64,000 bases of DNA, from positions 47,658-111,657 of the forward strand of contig PDHQ01000106.1 in the NCBI GenBank assembly GCA_003339415.1. The letters are read 5' to 3'. This document shows, piece after piece, positions 37,164 to 49,285 of this stretch. Positions within the stretch are counted from its first letter, which is position 1. The number at the start of each line of letters is the position of its first letter. Made by a program: the position numbers and the translations under genes. Origin of the DNA: Ophiocordyceps camponoti-saundersi (nom. inval.). Taxonomy: Eukaryota > Ascomycota > Sordariomycetes > Hypocreales > Ophiocordycipitaceae. The notes beneath the pieces were generated by a model. It did not search any database, had not been told where the DNA came from, and was given only the letters and a program-made list of their open reading frames with translations.

Positions 37164-40100
37164 TTAATTAATAATTATATTAGTTATTATTAATTAACTA
37201 TAAATTAGCTAGAGTAATAAGATAGGTATTATATAATACCGAAAAGCCCTTATATTTACTATCGACCGATATTTATATTTTTACCTTATTTCTTAATATT
37301 AGTTTTTACTAAAAAGCTATTTTTACCTAGTATTACTATTAAGACTAAAAGATTAAGGTAACGTACGATACCTATTAATAATAAAGTCTTTACTAAAAAG
37401 CTATATTTAGCCCGGTATTTTTTACTAGTTATACGATATTACCTTTAATAGCGTTTTAGAAATATAATAACGATAATATAGCTTTTATAACCTTAGAAGT
37501 TAAATAGGAAGTAGTAAATATATTAACTATAATAATACTAATAAATAAGACTTTAGCTTTATATAATAAAATAATAAAAAAAGCGAAGTTAACTCTTATA
37601 TTTAAACTTAAAATATAAACTTAGTTTATTAAAATATATAACCTAACTTTATATAACCTCCTAATAAGGTTAAATTAATAATATTTATTACTTAGTAAAT
37701 ATACGATATTATTTACTTTAACCTTTATAAGGATAACTTTCTTCGTATAATCTAATCGAAATTTTAAAGATAAACTTACTACTAGCTAAAATATATCTAC
37801 TATATATTCTTAAAAAAACTAACTTAAATTATAATCGCACGATATATCCTACTTATCGGAAACGGCATATTAATTAAATACTTTATATAACTCCTTAAGA
37901 CTAAATTAGAAAATATTTTACCCCTTAACTTATAAGAAGCCCCTTCTATATAGTTAGATTACCCCCCTTTTTCCGAACTAACTTTTCTAAGTTATATAAT
38001 ATAAGCTTTATACTTAGTATAGCCCTTTAAGTTAAAATATATCTTAATATAGCTATTATAAAGTATCTTAGCCGAACCCCTATTTTATATAACTTATACG
38101 TAAAAGTTAACTACTTTATATAAGTTAAATATATAGCTATTTTTAGTAACCCTAACTTAGACCCTTTTAGAACTAATAAATTAAGCCTTAATAAGTATCG
38201 TATAAGTTTATATATTACTATTAATATAAAAAGTAGTAAATAAACTAATCTTCCTAGATAAAGTTACCGCCTTCTTTAAAAGTTAGCGAAAAGATTAGAA
38301 CTATATAAGGTAGCCGTACGATATACTAATTAATAAGGCTAGGATTTTTATTAGCTATTACTCTTATATTAATATAATAAAAGATTAATTTTACGCTATT
38401 TTTCTAGATATCTTTTTAAATAAAGCTTAGGACTATTATTTATATTTTATTAAATTAGATAAATAATAAAATAAAATTTATACTTTTTTAAATATATATT
38501 TTAATACTTATATAAATTATTCGTTATATTAAATAGATTAGACTACTTTTTCTTTTAATATTATATAATAAGAAAACTTTAATAAAACTATAATAGATTT
38601 ACTTAATACCCTTTTTAATAAACTTTAACTTATTTAATAAGCTTTTAAACTTAACTATTAAGGAGAAAAGTAACTTCTTACTATTATCGTATAAGCTTAT
38701 TATAGCGTTCTAGAACTCGAATTAGCTATAATATTCTAAAATATATTATATGAAATATTTATTAATCGCTTTTATTCCTCCCTTATTATCGCTATAGATA
38801 AAACTACTAATTAGTTCTTTATCGAATAACGCTACCTTAATTATAATAAGTATCGTATAAACCTCGGATAATTTTCTTTTACTCCTTACTAATAATAATC
38901 GCCCCCTATATAACGTTTTTCCCTATAGTAACGCTAGTTTTAACCTCGTATAATATAAAGGTATTTTATATATAAAAAGGAAAAATATTAATCTATAAAC
39001 TATAAGTTAGATAATATCTAACGCGCACGTAAATAATATTTTACTAATTATAAAGAAACTAGCTAAAACCCCCCTATAAAGGAAAAATTTAGCGTATTCC
39101 TTTTATTATATAAAGGTTTTAATAAATAAGATTCTTAGTTTTTATAATTATACGATAAAAACTCTAATATTAAAAAAGAAATTATTAGTAGCGAAAACGC
39201 GGTTTCGTTTTTTACTATAGCGGCCTATATATACTACCTTACTAGCGATAATATCTACTAACTAAAGGCCTTAATAGTTCTTATAGAATAATTCCTCCTT
39301 TCCGATATATATCGTATAATATACTAAGGCAAGCTTTAAGATATAAAAGCTATATAAATCTTAACTATAAGTAAACTATAAATAGAAGCTTACGTTAGGG
39401 AATACCTTTATATAATTATTAACTAAACCTTAACTAAGAATATAATCTATTTTAGCTTCTTAGAATTTACTAAGCTAATCGGAATTATTATTATATAAAA
39501 CCCTTTTAGTAAAGTCCTTTATTATATTCTTAATATTTCTACCCTATTTTTTTTCTATCTTAAAAATACTAACCGCTTTTATATTTTCTACGATAATATA
39601 AAAGATATTATTATATAATATAATAATATAATAGTTCCTATTATTAGGAAATAGGGATATCTATTTTTTAATATTTTAAAATAAGAATTTATATTATACT
39701 ATATAAAATAAAAGTTACGATAACTTTATTAATATTTTAGCTATCCTTATATATAATAACTTTATAACTTATTAAAAAAAGCTAGTTTTTTAAATATAAC
39801 CCCTATAGCCCTTAAGTTAATCTAATATTTATATTACTAATATTAGTTATATAACTTAAAACCTTAGTAATTTAAATTCTCCCTTAAAGATAACTATAAT
39901 TTTAACTACTTACTAGTTATCGATATTTTTTACCTTTACGGTAAGCTAGTCCTATACGCTATTAATAAAGCTATATTTTTCTAAGCTGCCGCCTTTATAT
40001 AAAATATATCGGCGGTAAACGCTTAGATAGCCTTATATAAGTATTAGATTTATATATACTAAAGCTTATTAGATATTATCTCTTATAACGCTAAGATTAA

Positions 40101-41684
40101 CTTTTCCTTTTTAAAGTTTTATATAAATACGAAACTACTCGGCACTATATATAAAGAAATACTTATCGAAGCGTATTAGGCGATTAGTAAGGTTAAATAT
40201 ATATATGCCCTTTTTAAGTAAGTATATAATATCTTATAATAAGAAATTAGTACTAAGATTAATAACGTAACTATCTTTTAGATAGCTATTAAAGCTATTA
40301 ATAATATAGCTAAATTAAACGGCCTTATCTTAATATTTCTTATTTTTAGCGCTTACCTCCGTATTTTATATAACTTACCCCTAGCCCTTAATATTACTAT
40401 AAGAGCTTAAGTAATTTAGCGCGCTATAAAATAAGTATAATAAATTAAAGCGCGAGCGGATATTTTACGCGCTCTTTATACCCGAAATAGACCTAACTTA
40501 TATAATATTTTATCGCTTCCTTTTTAAAGCGAAGTTCTTATTTAGCGTAAAAAGGATAAATAATAAGGTCCTTTTCGTATTTTTAGTTTCGATAGCTAAG
40601 ATATTATCCTTAAACTCCTTATAGGACTAACTAGATTTTATATAATATAAGTTAAACTTTATTTCTATTCCCTCTTTACTATACTTATAAAAAAAGGTAT
40701 AGTTTAAAATCCTAATTATACCTTTATATAATAAAAACTTATATAAAGCTTTTCCCTTTATATTTATTACTATAAAGGAAAAAGATAACTATATATTTAC
40801 TATATAATTATAGTAATAAGGTATTATTATTACTTTAAGATAACTATTTAAGGCCTCTAACTATAAGGAAATTAATACCCTCTTTATATAGGAAATCTTT
40901 ACCTTTATCTAATATAACTTTTCCTCGGACCTTATAAGATATATTTTTAAAACGCGTCTTATATAAGAAATAAAAAACTTAAATAATAGCCCTTATAAAA
41001 AGTCCCGCCTAGTTATTTAAAGCTATAAAGATAACGGTAAAGAAGAAATTCTTATATAATTACCTATAATTCTATATATATTATAGCGCCTCCTTCTTAC
41101 CCTTAGACTTACTTTTATAAAGTTATACGATTACTAAAGTAAACTACGAGATATTATATAAGTATATATATAGTTTACTAATCCTTTAAATTATATAATA
41201 TACGCGTACTTTCCTAAAAAACTATAAGATTAATATCTATCCTATACTTTTTTATATATTAAGAAGCCGCTATATAAGCTAATAAAATTAAGATTATATT
41301 AATTTAAAATATATTATAATTATTATTATACGAACTTTTATATAACGCTCTTATTATATAACCTATATCTTTTATTTATAATAGCTAGCCCCGACTTATT
41401 TAGAATAACGGGCTTATAAACGGATAATATATTCTCTTTTATATCTAATACGTTCTCTAAACTTAAGGAAAATAAGTTAAAATAAGCAGAGCTTTATATA
41501 AAGCTTAAAATATTCCTTACTAATAGCTTATTTATTAACTTTAATAGTAATTATATTATACGTAAATCGTATAATATTGTTCTTATATAAAAAGGATAGG
41601 TAAAGGGCTTTTACGTTATTAACCTAGCCGCCGATATTACCTTATAAGACTTTATTAGCTAGCAAGCTTAAGAAGTATATATTA
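37164..41684 (-). pseudogene. C: giant ORF, C-terminal four fifths
   Basis: Minus-strand counterpart of A 22660-27185, colinear with it. About 37750-41684 corresponds to the giant reading frame. It carries extra TAA/TAG stops relative to A, so C has been through more RIP, but the same amino-acid segments can be followed. At about 37950 C has AAAAAGGGGGG where A has AAAAAGAGGGG, marking the position of the probable frameshift. Function unknown. Confidence 0.55.
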
Positions 41685-41689
41685 CTTTT
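41685..41689. repeat. target site duplication of B, left
   Basis: CTTTT, repeated exactly at 49281-49285. C sequence is continuous across the two when B is removed (compare D near 59870). Confidence 0.8.
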
Positions 41690-41989
41690 TATTAAGGGAC
41701 TAGTTAAAGGGATACTTATTTGCTAAGCTATATATAATAATAATCACGTATAGAGAGCTTCTAAGGAAGCCGCACTCTAGCGTGCTAAATAGCTATATAT
41801 ACCGCTCTTTCCTTTAAAGCCTATTTGCCTTCCCGTTTAACTATCCTTCCTATTCCGTTCTATTTAATCCTTCCGCTATAAGCCTCTAAGCCAGATAGCG
41901 GCAGCCTTATCGTTTAATCGTAAGGCTAATCTGTAAGTTTAACGTTTAGGTTTATAACCTAAGTATAATATAAGGGCTAAACTTTAATA
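41690..41989 (-). repeat. 3' LTR of B
   Basis: 300 bp, partner of 48981-49280. Retains several CA/TG sites in both copies (for example CGCACTCTAGCGTGC). Just inside it, at 41991-42010 on the minus strand, is a purine-rich tract (GGGAGAGGGAAGGGACC) that serves as the polypurine tract and confirms minus polarity. Confidence 0.85.
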
Positions 41990-42006
41990 TAAGGTCCCTT
42001 CCCTCT

Positions 42007-42020
42007 CCCGCAGGTGCGGG
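42007..42020. other. short perfect hairpin CCCGCA-GG-TGCGGG
   Basis: Six-base arms with a 2-base centre, adjacent to the polypurine tract of B. It keeps both CA and TG, which is unusual in this window. It could be an RNA stem or a terminator element at the start of the antisense gene region; no further evidence. Confidence 0.35.
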
Positions 42021-42144
42021 ATCTGTTATATAATATACGGTAAGGTCGGGCAAAAGATTTTCCGCTAGCCCGCCTCACTTTTCTATAGCTTTTATAGCGC
42101 CTGCTTATTAAACTTTTTATTCCTTCCTTTCTTCCTTTTATAGC

Positions 42145-42222
42145 CTTATTATTATTATTATTATTATTATTAATATTATTATTATTATTATTATTAATAT
42201 TATTATTATTATTATTATTAGT
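42145..42222. repeat. (ATT)n microsatellite in B 3' region
   Basis: About 78 bp of ATT repeats with three interruptions (AATATT). It lies upstream of the antisense ORF in what would be its promoter or leader. Confidence 0.8.
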
Positions 42223-42277
42223 AAGGAAATCCGCTACCTGTTCTGCGGGTTTAATTATATTAACGTTTTTCTTACTA

Positions 42278-43440
42278 ATAAGGATATCTTAGCCTAGCGA
42301 GTATAATAGCTATTTTTAAGATATCGCCGCCGCCGCTAGCGCCGCCGCTAACTCTGCCGCTACCGCTATCGCCGATAAAAATAACGAGAATAACGAAGAA
42401 GTCGATAAAGAAGTCGATAAAGATAATATCGCTAGCGATAATAGAGGCCTCGAATATAAGGAAAATTTTCCGATTTTCGTAAAATAGTTTATTTAAAAAT
42501 ATTAGCCTCTTATAATAGCCTTTTCTTTTTCTTTTATTACTCCTTTTTCTCCTCCTAAAATAAGTCTCTCCTTTAATATATTCTATAGCTCGCTATATAA
42601 GACTTATCGATCCCGTATTTAGGAGGGCGATTTATCTATTATAAGGGACGTATTACTTATAATATTTTTCTTAAGTTATCGTACGGAGAAGCTCTTAGCC
42701 TTAAGCCCCTTATCGGCTTTCCCTATCTCCTTCTCTTATTACGATAAATCTTTATTTAGCTTAACTAATAGCTTTTTTACTAATATTATATTTTCCGTAG
42801 CTTACCTTACGGAAGAAGACGTCTTAAGCTAAGATTCCTATCCTTGCCGCTATAGCTATTACCGCCCCCGCTCCCGCTCCCTCTTCTTCTCCTCCTCCCG
42901 CCCCCGCTACTAGCCCCGTCGATAACGAAGATAATAACGAAAATAAGGATAAGGAAAATAATAATAGTAATAAAGGGGCTTTTTAAAAATATTTATATTT
43001 TCGCTATATTAAGTAAGGATATAAATATTATAACTAGGCTATAATACTAAGGTATACGGGGAAGTAAAAACTTTATATATCTTATATAAAATACGTACCT
43101 TCGTACGAAACTTATACGCTAGCTTCTTAGCTTTTAGTTTTAGCTTATATAATATAGTATATTATCGCTAATATTAAGTATCCGCTAATAATAATAAAGG
43201 CTAATAAAGCGCTTTAAGTAGCGATTATAATAGCTTAAGCTTTAATAATATTAGCTAAGCTTAAGCTTATATATAATAATACTCCTCTTATTAAATAGTT
43301 TATATCTTTAATTTTACTATATAAAATACGGAAAGCTAACTTATCTTATTTAGGGAGCGTATTTAAGCTATCTTTAATATCGCCTCCCCCCGTAAGCTTT
43401 TAGGCTCTAAGGGGTTAGCTAATACCTTAATATTAAAGGA
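42278..43440 (+). pseudogene. antisense accessory gene in chromovirus B
   Basis: Plus strand, opposite to pol. From 42278 (ATA, an expected RIP product of ATG) one frame runs to about 42832. It reads an Ala-rich stretch, an acidic Asn/Glu/Asp/Lys segment (NNENNEEVDKEVDKDN, about 42374-42421), then a longer hydrophilic part. Near 42828 it passes to a second frame, which continues to about 43440: a Pro/Ala/Ser-rich linker (APAPAPSSSPPPAPATSP), another acidic segment (NEDNNENKDKENNNSN) and a region ending KANLSYLGSVFKLS. All stops are TAA/TAG at likely former Gln codons. A one-base indel or an intron would join the two parts into a protein of about 390-400 residues. No family recognised; low complexity, acidic and Pro-rich make-up suggest a regulatory or structural protein. 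Confidence 0.55.
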
Positions 43441-43449
43441 AAAAGTTAC

Positions 43450-43596
43450 TACTTTAGAGCGTAACGCCGCTATTACCGCCGCCGCCGCACCCGTCGCTAT
43501 TACCGCTAAACCGATAACCCTAACGCTATCGCGCCGCCGCCGTTATCCGGCCGGGAAGTCGTTATCCGCGAAGAAGTAGCGTTATTAAATATTATA
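43450..43596 (+). other. GC-rich tail of the antisense gene
   Basis: CCGCCGCCGCCGCACCCGTC-type repeats with intact CA. In one plus frame this reads Ala-rich then basic (LSRRRRYPAGKSLSAKK, about 43530-43580); in another it reads Pro-rich. It could be the C-terminal end of the antisense protein, with a basic nuclear-localisation-like cluster. Confidence 0.35.
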
Positions 43597-43611
43597 GGGG
43601 GGGGGGGGGGG
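43597..43611. repeat. run of 15 G
   Basis: A 15-base homopolymer G (C on the pol strand) at the junction between the end of pol and the antisense gene. Exceptional in this AT-rich window. It may be slippage-prone, so its exact length may be an assembly artefact. Confidence 0.8.
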
Positions 43612-43619
43612 TTTCTACG

Positions 43620-43895
43620 CCTAAGAGTACGCTTTTTAATATAAATTCTCCGCTAGCTATTTTACTATATATTTCCTAATAACCTGCCCGTTATTATACG
43701 TAGCTAGTTTATATAAAGCCTTAAAGCGATTAAGAGTAGTAATACTTTTAAGTTCTGCTAAAAGTTCTTATATCGGATTTTAATAACTTTTTTATTTAAT
43801 AAAGACCTCCCGTCTCTTACCTTTACCTACTTTTTTCTATTTAGCCGAGATAATCTCTTTAATTTCCTATTCTTCTTTTCCGTTAATTAATATTA
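43620..43895 (-). pseudogene. B chromodomain at the pol C-terminus
   Basis: Minus-strand translation around 43885-43760 gives an EIEEIISAK block, a KGKRREVFIK block, then K-SY-NPI-E. Aligned to the chromodomain consensus (W-VEEIL-AR...REVLVKWKGY...TWEP), every stop falls on a Trp or Gln position. The tail LDRF-ALYKLA follows, as in fungal chromoviruses. In this family the domain reads histone H3 methyl marks and steers integration to heterochromatin, which suits this genomic setting. Confidence 0.8.
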
Positions 43896-45250
43896 TAAGA
43901 GGCTATAAATTAGTAACTTCCTACTTAAGTAAAAGGTCTAAAGCCGCCCTTTTTAGTAAATCTATACTAAAGCGATTATAAGCTTTTATTAATAATCTTA
44001 TAAGTTTAATAAAGAAAGGGTTAATAACTTACGCTACCGTAAACTTAGCGTTCTTCTAATTAAGCTTCTTTTTCGGTTATATACTAGGAAAATTATATAA
44101 ATTAAGCTAAACCTTATTACTAACTTTAAAACGTTTAGCCGCTTATTAATTCTTATTAGCTTAAAACTCCTAAGTTTATAAAGATAAGGTATCGGCTACT
44201 TAATAAAAGTTTATTACTTATTATAGTTATTTTATAAAGTTCTTAGCCTAGCCCTTAAGATTCCTTATCGATATTTATAGAATATCTAAGTTTAATAATA
44301 TTATTATAAAAGCTTAGAACTTATAAGTTATAAAGAATAGCGTTATTCTTATAGCCGAATAGACTTTACTATTTAGCGTAAGCTAGGCTATAGGAAGCTA
44401 TTTATCTTAGTTATCTTAGTTATAAGAGACTATTACTTAAAAGTAAGCTTATATATTTTAATTAACCTTTTTATATCTTCTATTAGTTTATAAGTAATAA
44501 GCTATACTAAATATTTAATTAATCCTATAAAGTTAGTAAAGATAGCTTTAGAATTCGCTTATTTAGTTAGTTCCTCTATTACTTACGATAGTACTTAGCT
44601 ACTAGTAAAACTATATAAAATACTAAAGAAACTATTCTATATAAAGTAAAGCGTTTATTAAAGGTATCGGCTTAAGTAGGATCTTTTTACTAAGTTAGTC
44701 TTTAATTACCTATAAGTGCTTATTTCTACGTTTTATAAGCGGGAAGTTTATTATAAAGTCTATTTATATATATTAGTAAAACTAATCTAAAGTAAGTAAC
44801 GACTTAAAAAGGGTAGCCCGATATTATTTCTAAGCTTTAGTTTTACCGTAAGTATCGTAGTTCCTAAAAAATTAGCGAATATATTATTATTAAAGCAGCT
44901 AGAAGAAATCGCGGGTTATAAGAGCTACTATACCTTCCCTTTTAAGGTAACTAACTAAGGCTAAGTTATAAATTATTTAAATAAGATAATTCTATAATAT
45001 ATTAAGCGGGGAGGCTAGTGCCTTTTTAGAATCCTCTATTATAGTAACCGGGGCTCCTAGGACCTAAAGCTTATTACGGAAACGTAATCTTCCTTTAGCG
45101 TTAATATAGTAATTTATAATTTAAACCTTAAGTTATAATTTTAGAGATAGTAAGCGGTCTCCCCTTATTATAGCTTAATATATTTCCTAAAAGACCGAGT
45201 CTTATAATACTATCCTATTTTATAGTTCCTAAAGCTTATTATTAGAAAAA
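43896..45250 (-). pseudogene. B integrase
   Basis: Follows RNase H on the minus strand with the expected length. Readable blocks include an E-ISGYPFLSRYL-like core region, and a stretch near 44380-44350 resembling the conserved EFAxNNxxSxxTGxSPFFxxYG box after Trp/Gln losses. It continues into the GDKVxL-like linker and the chromodomain. The HHCC finger cannot be read because of RIP at His and Cys codons. Confidence 0.7.
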
Positions 45251-45349
45251 ACTTAGTTTTTAGTAAAACGTTATTTCGTAAATTTATAGTATTTTCCGTA
45301 GCTATACTTACGTTTTATTATCTATCTTCGCCTTCCTCCTCCTCTAAAA

Positions 45350-45870
45350 TATTAGTAAGGTTCTTAGAAATATCGATTACTATTACTTATAAGTAAAATT
45401 ATAAGGCTTCTTTAGGAATTATTTATATAAAGCGGGCGTCCTCCTCCTTTATAATTAAAAGTTTATCTTAATCCTTATAGAAAAAAGCGTTTAAGACCGC
45501 GGCTTATTTACTAAGTTAATAATAGATTTTAAAGTTAAATTATAATAAGTATTTAGCCTAACGGGCTTATTATTTTAAAAAGTGCCGGTAAGTTATAAAA
45601 TACTCTAAGTTCTTATAATTAGTAATAATATTAAAGCTATTATAACTACGTAGTTTAGCGTGCTACTATTTTAAATATCTAATAATCGCTAATATCTCTT
45701 TATTATATATAAGATAGTTATATTCGGCCGCGTTTATTTTTACGGAAAAGAACGCTATTAGTTATTTTTATCTATCTTATTCTTAGTAAAGATAACCTCC
45801 TATAGTATAGGCGCTAGCATCTACTTCTAAAAAGGTAGGGTTCTTAAAGTTTTATTTTACTAGTAAAGGG
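45350..45870 (-). pseudogene. B RNase H
   Basis: The clearest protein in the window. From about 45835 downwards the minus frame reads NPTFLEVDASAYTIGGYL, with the catalytic Asp of the DAS box. It then reads FFSVKINAAEYNYLIYNKE, then LAIIRYLK, and ends with the ARQAKYLL-FNFKI block and a KWAA/LNAFLRE tail, all in Ty3/Gypsy RNase H order. Catalytic residues D and E remain; stops at ex-Trp/Gln codons inactivate it. Confidence 0.85.
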
Positions 45871-45949
45871 GCCCTTATAAATAGATTCTTAACTTCCTAG
45901 AAAGCTTATTCTTAATCCGGGCCTTAAATAAACTTAACTTTTTTCTTTA

Positions 45950-46690
45950 TTAAGTTTATTAATAGTTCTATTACCTTAGTAAAATCCGTAATAAAAAGTC
46001 GATAAAAGTTAGCAAAACTTAGGAATCCGCGAAAGCCCTTAAGGGAAGTTAGTATAGCTTAGTTAATAATTATCTTAATCTTTTCTAGGTTTACTTAAAG
46101 CCTAACTCCTACTAATATTATAAACTTTAGGTATTTTACCTTCTTAACTACGAATTTATACTTATCTAAGTTTAGATAAAGCTTATATTCTTAAAGTTTA
46201 CGGAGAACTAAGCGTACCTTATAGAAATAGTCTTTTTTAGTATTATTAAAATAGATAATAATATCGTCTATATAAGCCGAATAGAACTTATCGAAATATA
46301 GCTAAAGAATACTATTAATATATTTTTAAAAGGTAGTAGGGGCCCTTATAAGTTTAAATAAGGTAACTATTTATTCGAAAAAGCTATATTAGGTTCTAAA
46401 CGCTATTTTCTATTCCTCTCCTTTAATAATCTATACTTTATAAAAAGCTTATATAATATCTAGCTTTATAAGCTATTAAGACTTAGCTAATAACCGAAAG
46501 GTATTACTAAGTAAAGGGAGTAAATATTTATCTAAGATTATAATTGCGTTTAGTACGTAGAAATCTATATAAAACTATAATCCTCCCCTAGGTTTCCTTA
46601 TAAAGAGGATTAAGGTACCTGCGGGTAAGCTACTAAGTCGGATAAAGCCTTTTTAGAGGAGGTCTTATAATATCTTCTTAAAAATAAGTA
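45950..46690 (-). pseudogene. B reverse transcriptase
   Basis: The minus frame contains DKFYSAYIDDIIIY at about 46285-46245, with an intact YxDD box at 46263-46272 (GACGAT escaped RIP because it has no TG). Upstream are decayed VKKPGGGxRFCVDYRALN-like and AxPVLFV-like blocks at about 46540-46640. Downstream are a VRLVLRKL block, KYKFVVKKVKYLKFII, and TSLKGFRGFLSFANFYRLFI at about 46060-46000. Standard Ty3/Gypsy palm and connection regions. Confidence 0.85.
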
Positions 46691-46699
46691 ATTCCTCCC

Positions 46700-48970
46700 T
46701 TAATATATTATAAAGGGGGCCGAACGGGATTTAAAGTTCTCTACTATTTACTTTTTTCTTAAGCGGTATATAGTAATCTATACTTTCTTTATATAAGTTT
46801 AACTTATCCGCCTTTTATTTATAGAAAAGGGGAAGTATATTATAGAATTTTATTAGGATATATTTTTATAATTAGTTATCTATTAAGGGAATCTTATCTT
46901 ATAATACTTTTTCTATATTTTTAACTTTTATAGCTCGGATCTCTAAGTACTCCGTAAGATTTTTCTTCTATTAGCGTAATTCCTTCTATCTTCTCTTTAC
47001 TTTTCTAATAAAAGTTAAGCTATAAAGGTATATAATATTTAAGATCTCCTTTATTAGTTAAAAGCGAGTATTAATAACCCGTACCTATTACTACGAATCT
47101 CTATATTATACTTATTTTTCGTAAAAAACTAAGTAAAACTTTATATATTATAGCTAAGGCTTACTAAGAATAATTAGGAAATTAAGATTTAATATTATAT
47201 ATACTATAATTAATTAACTAAAGCTATTTATCTTAAGCGAGAGCTAAGCGATATTTAATACCTTTAGTTTATTTATTACTACCCTTTTTACTTATTAAGC
47301 TAGGATTCTTTCTATTAGTATTCGTAAGTTTTATATTAGCTATAAGTATATTACGGAATAGCTCTTATAGCCTTTATTAACTAACGTATTTACTAATTTT
47401 AAGTTATTTAAAATTACGGGAATTTTAGTAAATAAGGCTTATAGTTTAAAACGGAGGATATTTTTCTTTTCCTTTATCTATACTACCTTATCCTTTAGAA
47501 CGTTATAATATCCTAAAGCTATTTTTTTCCCTAGTCGTTATCGGAGTTATATTCCTTAACTTAGGGTAGGATTTCTATATAATTAATATAAGTTTCTCCC
47601 GGGGCCTTTTACTATAGCTTTTATAAAGGTTAAAAGTTATAGTTATATATAAAGTATATATTTATTCTATACCTAATATAAAAATTTAATATTTTATATT
47701 ATTCTAATATTAATTTTTCTACTTACTTAGCTTAAGGGGTATTTTATAATACTTAGGTAGGAGTTTTATTATAGCCGCTATTTTTCCTTTTTAGCTTTTT
47801 TTTCTTCTTATCTCTTATCGTATTTATCGGAATATCCCTATCTATATTCTTTCCTATGCCTAGGTTTACGGGAACGCTCCTAGCGCCTCCTATATATTTA
47901 TTCGGGTTAGGTTAGTATTTCTTAGCCGCCCTAAAAAAGCGTAGGGTTTATTTAAAAAACTAAGTAAAACCTTATAAGCGATTAATAAACGGGGAGTATT
48001 CGTAAAATATATTAATAATAACTAAAAGGTCTCGAAATATCGGGGAGAGAGCCCCGTATAGCTAAGTTAGTTTTGCGGAATTATCCTAACTTATAAATCT
48101 AATAGCGGTTACTAAGACCTCCTCGAATTTAAGGATAAAGTTACTAAATATCTACTTATTACGGTAAATTAAGGTCCGGAGCTTATCTTAAGCCCTTTTT
48201 TATTCTTAAATATTATTAAAAGTTTAATAAAGGTAATCGAAGAAGTCCTTCGGGCGCCTCTTTTTACTAAAGCTATTAGATTACTAAAAGGCTAATATTT
48301 TCTATATTTTATCCTTAGGAAAATAGTTTAGAATTCGTACTTAAATATAATTTATATTTCTAGCTTTACCTTAAAGTTTATTAATATTATATTAGTAGAT
48401 TAGTTAACTTATAAAAAAGTAAAAAGAATCTAATAATCTATCTTACTTAGGCTAAGGTTTTTTTTACTTCGCGAGGGCTATATTAATCTAAGCTTAGTTA
48501 AGCGTAGCTTCGGCGAAAGTTAGTTTAACTAAGTCTATTCGTAATATTTCCTTAAAAGCGTTTATATATATAGCTATAAGTTACTAAGCGTATTCCGCTT
48601 CCTTCGTTACGAGGAAAGTTATAGCTTATTATTAGATAGTAAATTACGCCTTTTATAGTATAGCTTTTTACTCCGCTTCCTTATCCGTAAGAAAGGCGTT
48701 AGCTTATTCTTTAAAGTACTATTTTATATATTTTAATATCTACTAATAACGTTCCTCCCTATCTTTTATTATATATTATATTACTTATATTTATTATTCT
48801 AATTACTAAACCCGTAGCTTTTACTATAAGAGTTATTAATATCCGCTAAGGCTAGCTTAAGATTACTAAAGCCCTTTTATCTAGTTTTATAAGTTAGCTA
48901 TTCTAATCCGATCTAATTTAATTAATCTATTAATATTAAAGATAAGGGTAGAAGTTTATAAGAAAATAGA
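46700..48970 (-). pseudogene. B gag and protease region
   Basis: Lies between the 5' LTR (48981-49280) and RT on the minus strand and fits a gag of about 400 codons plus protease. 47840-47960 is a basic, GC-retaining stretch where the nucleocapsid zinc knuckle is expected (Arg/Lys-rich, with Phe/Tyr spacing), but the Cys codons are lost. The protease motif was not found. Called mainly from position. Confidence 0.5.
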
Positions 48971-48980
48971 TATATAATTT

Positions 48981-49280
48981 TATTAAGGGATTAGTTAAAG
49001 GGATACTTATTTGCTAGGCTATATATAATAATAATTACGTATAGAGAGCTTCTAAGGAAGCCGCACTCTAGCGTGCTAAATAGCTATATATACCGCTCTT
49101 TCCTTTAGAGCTTATTTGCCTTCCCGTTTAACTATTCTTCCTATTCCGTTCTATTTAATCTTTCCGCTATAGGCCTTTAGGCTAGATAGCGGCAGCCTTA
49201 TTATTTAATCGTAAAGCTAATCCGTAAGTCTAACATTTAGGTTTATAACCCGAATATAATATAAGGGCTAGACTTTAATA
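48981..49280 (-). repeat. 5' LTR of B
   Basis: 300 bp, partner of 41690-41989. Roughly 20 differences, all transitions. Followed by the duplicated CTTTT (49281-49285). Confidence 0.85.
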
Positions 49281-49285
49281 CTTTT

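Larger units (their letters stand above)
41690..49280 (-). mobile_element. Ty3/Gypsy chromovirus B with chromodomain, minus strand
   Basis: A 7591-bp element with 300-bp LTRs and an exact CTTTT duplication, inserted into C. The minus strand gives, in order, gag region, RT, RNase H, integrase and chromodomain, so it is a chromovirus of the Metaviridae/Ty3 group. Between the chromodomain and the 3' LTR lie another 1.6 kb that hold an antisense gene. The two LTRs differ by about 20 positions, all C/T or G/A. B keeps more CA/TG dinucleotides than any other element here, fitting its place as the youngest insertion in the nest. No intact frame remains. Confidence 0.9.
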
